From DATFXF01 sp035258565 (lineage in GTDB: Bacteria; Acidobacteriota; Terriglobia; Acidiferrales; UBA7541), in contig DATFXF010000267.1 of the NCBI GenBank assembly GCA_035258565.1, positions 1-9,888 of the forward strand: a DNA stretch of 9,888 bases. The letters run 5' to 3'. This document shows, piece after piece, positions 6,592 to 9,888 of this stretch. Below the pieces are notes generated by a model that was not told the DNA's origin, searched no databases, and saw only the letters and a program-made list of their open reading frames with translations. Each line of letters starts with the position of its first letter. The first letter of the stretch is position 1. The position numbers and the translations under genes were made by a program.

Positions 6592-7411
6592 ACAGCTCTT
6601 TGCGGAACAGCCGTCCCTTTACAGCGAGGAAGCTCTCCGCTTGTTTGAGAGATTCAAAAACGCGCTGAACGCGGGCGAAGTGCGCGCTGCCGAGCCCGAC
6701 GCTTCCACAAAGAGCGGCTGGCGAGTGAATGGCTGGGTGAAGAAAGGAATCCTGTTGGGCTTCCGCATGGGGCACATCGTGGACCAGTCGGTGGACCCGG
6801 CCCGCCAACCCTTCTTTGACAAGTCCACCTATCCGGTAAAGCGGCTCACCACTTCAAGCGGCGTCCGGATTGTTCCGGGCGGATCCAGCATTCGCGACGG
6901 CTGCTACATCGGGCGCGGAGTGACCTGCATGCCGCCGATGTTCATCAACGTCGGCGCCTATGTTGGTGAAGGGACGCTGGTCGATTCCCACGCGCTTGTG
7001 GGAAGCTGCGCGCAGGTGGGAAGGAATTGCCACATTTCAGCCGGGGCGCAGATCGGGGGCGTGCTGGAGCCGGTGGGTTCCTTGCCCGTCATCATTGAAG
7101 ACGAAGTCTTGGTCGGGGGGAACTGCGGGGTTTACGAGGGGGCGGTCGTGAAACGACGTGCGGTGTTGGGCTCCGGCACCATCTTGAACCGTTCGACGCC
7201 TGTCTACGACCTCGTTCGGGGCGCGGTATACACCGCCGGCGCGGACGAGCCGCTGGTGATCCCCGAGGAGGCGGTTGTCGTTGCCGGTTCGCGGGCGGTT
7301 TCGCGCGGCGCCGGAAAGGATTGGGGAATTTCGATCTATACGCCGGCCATCGTCAAATACCGCGACGCGAGCACCGACGCAAGAACCCAACTCGAAGACC
7401 TTTTGCGGTGA
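6572..7411 (+). CDS. dapD: Tetrahydrodipicolinate N-succinyltransferase
   Basis: DapD transfers succinyl from succinyl-CoA to tetrahydrodipicolinate, which defines the succinylase branch of DAP synthesis. The 279-residue product has the helical N-terminal part with WRVNGWVKKGILLGFR (50-65). A left-handed beta-helix of hexapeptide repeats follows: IRDGCYIGRGV (107-117), MFINVGAYVGEGTLVDSHA (123-141) and GGVLEPVGSLPVIIEDE (162-178), then GGNCGVYEG (182-190). D138 and E189 stand at the positions of the active-site acids described for DapD. A TTG at 6560 is in frame, but the ATG at 6572 fits the known start better. It begins inside the end of dapA, out of frame with it. Its presence makes the M20 gene at the operon front a desuccinylase by logic of the pathway. 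Confidence 0.96.
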   Translation: MLQAEIEQLFAEQPSLYSEEALRLFERFKNALNAGEVRAAEPDASTKSGWRVNGWVKKGILLGFRMGHIVDQSVDPARQPFFDKSTYPVKRLTTSSGVRIVPGGSSIRDGCYIGRGVTCMPPMFINVGAYVGEGTLVDSHALVGSCAQVGRNCHISAGAQIGGVLEPVGSLPVIIEDEVLVGGNCGVYEGAVVKRRAVLGSGTILNRSTPVYDLVRGAVYTAGADEPLVIPEEAVVVAGSRAVSRGAGKDWGISIYTPAIVKYRDASTDARTQLEDLLR

Positions 7412-7434
7412 GCACACCCGAATCCCAGGAGCCT

Positions 7435-7457
7435 GGCTGACCCCGCGGCGGGGAGCC
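7435..7457 (+). terminator. Candidate GC-rich hairpin at the end of the DAP operon
   Basis: GGCT (7435-7438) pairs with AGCC (7454-7457), and after a two-base bulge CCCCG (7441-7445) pairs with CGGGG (7449-7453), leaving a three-base loop. It begins 24 bases after the dapD stop. No T-run follows, so intrinsic termination is doubtful; it could still act as a 3' stabiliser or Rho-linked end. Confidence 0.35.
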
Positions 7458-7560
7458 GGAAACGACGTCTCACTCCCGCCACGCCGCTTGCGGCTGTCCG
7501 ATGGCTTGTGCACCGGCCAAATGGCCTCTAATGGCCTGCCGGAGTGGGCCAGAGTGGCGC

Positions 7561-7589
7561 TTGACGACACTAGCGAGTTGCGCTAGTGT
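7561..7589 (+). promoter_or_regulatory. Sigma70-like promoter of glnA
   Basis: TTGACG (7561-7566) and TAGTGT (7584-7589) are 17 bases apart. The -35 is good and the -10 moderate. Transcription would begin near 7596, about 40 bases before the ATG. No sigma54-type -24/-12 pair is visible in the gap, so NtrC-type control of the usual kind is not supported. Confidence 0.55.
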
Positions 7590-7590
7590 C
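7566..7590 (+). promoter_or_regulatory. Perfect 10+10 inverted repeat on the glnA promoter (probable operator)
   Basis: GACACTAGCG (7566-7575) and CGCTAGTGTC (7581-7590) are exact inverted copies around AGTTG. The palindrome fills the spacer between the -35 and -10 elements and covers the -10, where a bound dimer would block RNA polymerase. It does not match the GlnR/TnrA pattern (TGTnA-n7-TnACA) or CIRCE. The regulator is unknown. As RNA it would be mostly upstream of the predicted start, so a DNA role is more likely than a hairpin. Confidence 0.6.
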
Positions 7591-7635
7591 TCGCGTTACA
7601 CCGCGACACCTGGAATTCCCCTGCTAAGGAGAGTG

Positions 7636-9045
7636 ATGGATCCGAAAACTGTTTTGGAATTCGCCGCCAAGCATAACGCCAAAATTGTCGACCTCCGCTT
7701 CAGCGACCTGCCCGGCCTCTGGCATCACGTCAGCTTTCCCATTCACCAGCTCAACGAGAAATCCTTCGAAGACGGCTTTGGGATTGATGGAAGCTCAATC
7801 CGCGGCTGGGCCTCCATTCACGAGTCGGACATGCTGCTGGTGCCGGATCCGAAAACGTACTTCCTGGATCCGTTCCGCGACACGCCGACGCTATGCATGA
7901 TCGGCGACATCATTGATCCCATCACTAAGCAGCCCTACCCGCGCGACCCGCGGCACATCGCCCGCAAGGCCGAGGCCTATTTGGCCTACACGGGCATCGC
8001 CGACCAGGCCTTCTTCGGCGCCGAGGCGGAATTCTTCATCTTCGATAACATCCGTTTCGACCAGCGCGAGCAGCACGGATTTTACTTCATTGACGCCGAG
8101 GAGGGCCGCTGGAACTCCGGCCGCGAGGAGCACAACCTTGGCTACCGCCCGCGGTACAAAGAAGGCTATTTCCCCGTCCCGCCGACCGACCACTACCTCG
8201 ACCTGCGCACGGACATGACGCTGCAGATGGAAGCATGCGGGCTCACCGTCGAGTGCCACCATCACGAAGTGGCCACCGGCGGACAGACGGAGATCGATTT
8301 CAAGTTCGACACCCTTCTGCGCTCCGCTGACAACATGATGCTGTTCAAATACATCGTGCGGAACGTGGCCCACCAGTACGGCAAGACGGTGACCTTCATG
8401 CCCAAGCCGCTCTTTGCCGATAACGGCTCGGGCATGCACACGCACCAATCGTTGTGGCACAAAGGGAAGCCGCTGTTCTCGGGCGATGGCTACGCCGGGC
8501 TATCGCAGACCGCGCTGTGGTACACGGGCGGGCTGCTCAAGCATGCGCCGGCCATCGTGGCCTTCGCCGCACCGACCACGAACTCCTATAAGCGGCTGGT
8601 GCCCGGCTACGAGGCGCCAGTGAATCTGGCCTACTCGCGCCGGAACCGCTCGGCCGCGGTGCGCATTCCGATGTATTCGGCCAGCCCCAAGTCCAAGCGG
8701 CTTGAGTTCCGTCCGCCCGACCCGTCGTGCAACCCGTACCTCGCATTTTCGGCCATGATGCTCGCGGGACTCGACGGGATCGAAAACAAGATCAATCCCG
8801 GCCAGCCGCTCGACAAGGACATTTACGATCTCTCGCCCGAGGAATTGAAGGACGTGCCGTCGTTGCCCGGCTCGCTCGAGGATTCGCTCCGTGCGCTCGA
8901 AGCGGACCACAAGTTCCTGCTTAAAGGCGACGTTTTCACCGAAGACGTCATCCAGCTCTGGATCACCTACAAGCTCAAGAACGAAGTGGACGCCGTGCGC
9001 ATGCGCCCGCACCCCTACGAGTTCCAGCTCTATTATGATATATAG
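7636..9045 (+). CDS. glnA: Glutamine synthetase, type I
   Basis: GlnA makes glutamine from glutamate, ammonia and ATP in the cytoplasm, as a dodecamer in this class. The 469-residue length is that of E. coli GlnA. Motifs in order: DGSSIRGW (51-58), the metal-binding GAEAEFFIFD (128-137), HHEVATGGQTEIDFKF (209-224), NGSGMHTHQS (263-272), the ATP/glutamate region around RLVPGYEAPVNLAYSRRNRS (320-339), and EFRPPDPSCNPYLAF (357-371). Y397 in DKDIYDLSPEE matches the adenylylation tyrosine of the GSI-beta group, so control by GlnE is likely if glnE exists elsewhere. The start is fixed by AAGGAG (7626-7631) and the fit of the N-terminus; an in-frame GTG just before it (7633) is less likely. It has its own promoter and so appears to be a unit apart from the lysine operon. 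Confidence 0.97.
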   Translation: MDPKTVLEFAAKHNAKIVDLRFSDLPGLWHHVSFPIHQLNEKSFEDGFGIDGSSIRGWASIHESDMLLVPDPKTYFLDPFRDTPTLCMIGDIIDPITKQPYPRDPRHIARKAEAYLAYTGIADQAFFGAEAEFFIFDNIRFDQREQHGFYFIDAEEGRWNSGREEHNLGYRPRYKEGYFPVPPTDHYLDLRTDMTLQMEACGLTVECHHHEVATGGQTEIDFKFDTLLRSADNMMLFKYIVRNVAHQYGKTVTFMPKPLFADNGSGMHTHQSLWHKGKPLFSGDGYAGLSQTALWYTGGLLKHAPAIVAFAAPTTNSYKRLVPGYEAPVNLAYSRRNRSAAVRIPMYSASPKSKRLEFRPPDPSCNPYLAFSAMMLAGLDGIENKINPGQPLDKDIYDLSPEELKDVPSLPGSLEDSLRALEADHKFLLKGDVFTEDVIQLWITYKLKNEVDAVRMRPHPYEFQLYYDI

Positions 9046-9502
9046 ATGTAACTCATTGAAAAACAAGGGATAAGAACTGTATTTGCCCCCATCCGCCCGC
9101 CCGATTCCCTCAGACTGCCCGCCGTGCTGCCGGCGTGCGCTCGGGCAGACCCGGATTCGAGGATTGCCTAGCAAACTACCCCACGTCTCAAAACATCCCA
9201 TATTGAATCCCAGGCCCGTTCTCTAAAGCCCCGCAGTAGCAAGCCCCGCGTGATAGGCCCGCAAGCAGAGCGCCGTACGCGGTTCGTAGCCAGGCTGCCC
9301 CAGAGTCAATCCCTTCAATTGGTTAGCCTCCACGGTCCCCATTTCCCATCTCCACAAACCCGAATGTGTTGACTATTGGGAACCTGTACTCCAGGACAGT
9401 AGATTCCACTCCCCCTCCGGTCTTAGCCTGCCCAGTAGGTGCTCCGGTTCGCGCCCCGAATTGGACGCAGCAAGCCCAGCCTACCGGGGGTGGAGGGATA
9501 CC
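9046..9502 (+). other. Non-coding gap between glnA and the protease gene
   Basis: I see no gene on either strand in these 457 bases. The + strand is C-rich and G-poor compared with the coding parts, and stop codons are frequent in several frames. The only structures are a 7-bp hairpin at 9115-9148 and short repeats of AAGCCCCGC at 9226 and 9241, with a looser third copy near 9255. No tRNA-like cloverleaf and no clear promoter with both hexamers was found; TTGACT at 9369-9374 lacks a matching -10. Confidence 0.6.
9115..9148 (+). terminator. Candidate hairpin downstream of glnA
   Basis: CTGCCCG (9115-9121) pairs perfectly with CGGGCAG (9142-9148); the 20-base interior can form a small extra stem (CCG 9122-9124 with CGG 9131-9133). 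It lies 70 bases after the glnA stop and has no T-run, so termination is only a possibility. Confidence 0.3.
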
Positions 9503-9888
9503 ATGGGTAAGCTTGGGTCTGAGTTATCCGCCTCGAACCTCGCAAGAAGAGTCCTTCTCACCATCTTGCTCCTGGCAGTTGCCCTTGGAAGTGCCTCTGC
9601 GCAAAGCCAACCACAAGGGCCTCCGGCCTTCGCCTCAGTTCCCAGCCATCCGAACCTCGACGGCGTGGGGCCAAATGGCGTTCGCGCTGGTCACATCCTG
9701 GTCCGATTCAAGGCGTCGTCGAGCCAGGAAGTGCTTAACCAGCTCGACGCTGACTTCGGCGCGAAGGTCGTCGGCACGATAGCCGGGATCAGAGTCAAAC
9801 ATCTCCACGTGGCTGGGTCAGGGCTCGCGCTCCTCGATCATCTGCGTGGCCGACCGGATGTGGAGTTCGCCGAGTTCGACTCCGTCGT
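9503..9888 (+). CDS. Secreted S8 (subtilisin-like) peptidase, N-terminal part only
   Basis: The frame is open from the ATG at 9503 to the window edge, giving 128 residues. GGAGGG (9492-9497) lies five bases upstream as ribosome site. The N-terminus is a typical signal peptide: RR at 15-16, a hydrophobic core at 17-28, and an ASA|Q cleavage site after residue 33. A proline-rich linker follows, then from about residue 62 a segment GHILVRFKASSSQEVLNQLD, later AKVVG and RPDVEFAEFD. The pattern ILVRFK...A-VVG-I-G--V-HL-V...RPDVE-AE is that of the fervidolysin-like/I9-type propeptide that precedes S8 protease domains and helps them fold. The catalytic domain would lie beyond the edge, so the enzyme call is inferred from the propeptide; a propeptide-like domain on another secreted protein cannot be excluded. 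Confidence 0.7.
   Translation, partial: MGKLGSELSASNLARRVLLTILLLAVALGSASAQSQPQGPPAFASVPSHPNLDGVGPNGVRAGHILVRFKASSSQEVLNQLDADFGAKVVGTIAGIRVKHLHVAGSGLALLDHLRGRPDVEFAEFDSV

Noticed and set aside
7555..7583. Sigma54 (-24/-12) promoter for glnA
   Set aside because: TGGCGC at 7555 is followed by no TTGC at the needed distance, so the GG/GC spacing is not met.
9220..9310. tRNA-like stretch with GGTTCGTAG
   Set aside because: No acceptor stem or anticodon arm can be drawn around it; the T-loop resemblance is by chance.
9369..9400. Promoter for the protease gene at TTGACT 9369-9374
   Set aside because: No acceptable -10 hexamer lies 15-19 bases downstream.
9366..9782. 138-codon + strand open frame near the right edge
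   Set aside because: It overlaps the signal peptide and propeptide of the S8-like gene in another phase and has no signal, domain or good ribosome site.

Overview
The window reads as ordinary chromosome of a GC-rich, diderm-type bacterium. The lineage is an inference: the mix of a DUF6159 membrane protein, a succinylase-type diaminopimelate (DAP) operon and a fervidolysin-type secreted protease start would suit Acidobacteriota or a neighbouring phylum, but no marker here fixes it. All genes lie on the + strand.

Layout. Positions 1-95 hold the last codons of a LUD-domain (LutC-like) protein. A DUF6159-type membrane protein follows (233-1081). A 402-base gap then carries a sigma70-like promoter (1186-1215) and a well-formed lysine riboswitch (about 1224-1414) with a leader that looks like a translational switch (1395-1481). 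Behind it lies a tight six-gene operon, 1484-7411: M20 deacylase (dapE-like), asd, lysC, dapB, dapA, dapD. A 224-base gap holds a second promoter, overlapped by a perfect 10+10 inverted repeat, in front of glnA (7636-9045). A 457-base non-coding stretch follows, then the start of a secreted S8-protease-like gene that runs off the right edge (9503-9888).

How the genes work together. LysC phosphorylates aspartate and Asd reduces the product to aspartate semialdehyde. DapA condenses that with pyruvate and DapB reduces the result to tetrahydrodipicolinate. DapD succinylates it, and after a transamination not encoded here the M20 enzyme would remove the succinyl group. The product, DAP, feeds peptidoglycan and lysine. 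A lysine riboswitch in front of the whole set gives end-product control. The aminotransferase (DapC/ArgD), the epimerase (DapF) and the decarboxylase (LysA) are not in the window. GlnA makes glutamine and appears to be a separate transcription unit with its own control.

I found no mobile element, CRISPR array, tRNA or rRNA. The most interesting parts are the riboswitch with its two mutually exclusive leader folds, and the unassigned operator-like palindrome on the glnA promoter.
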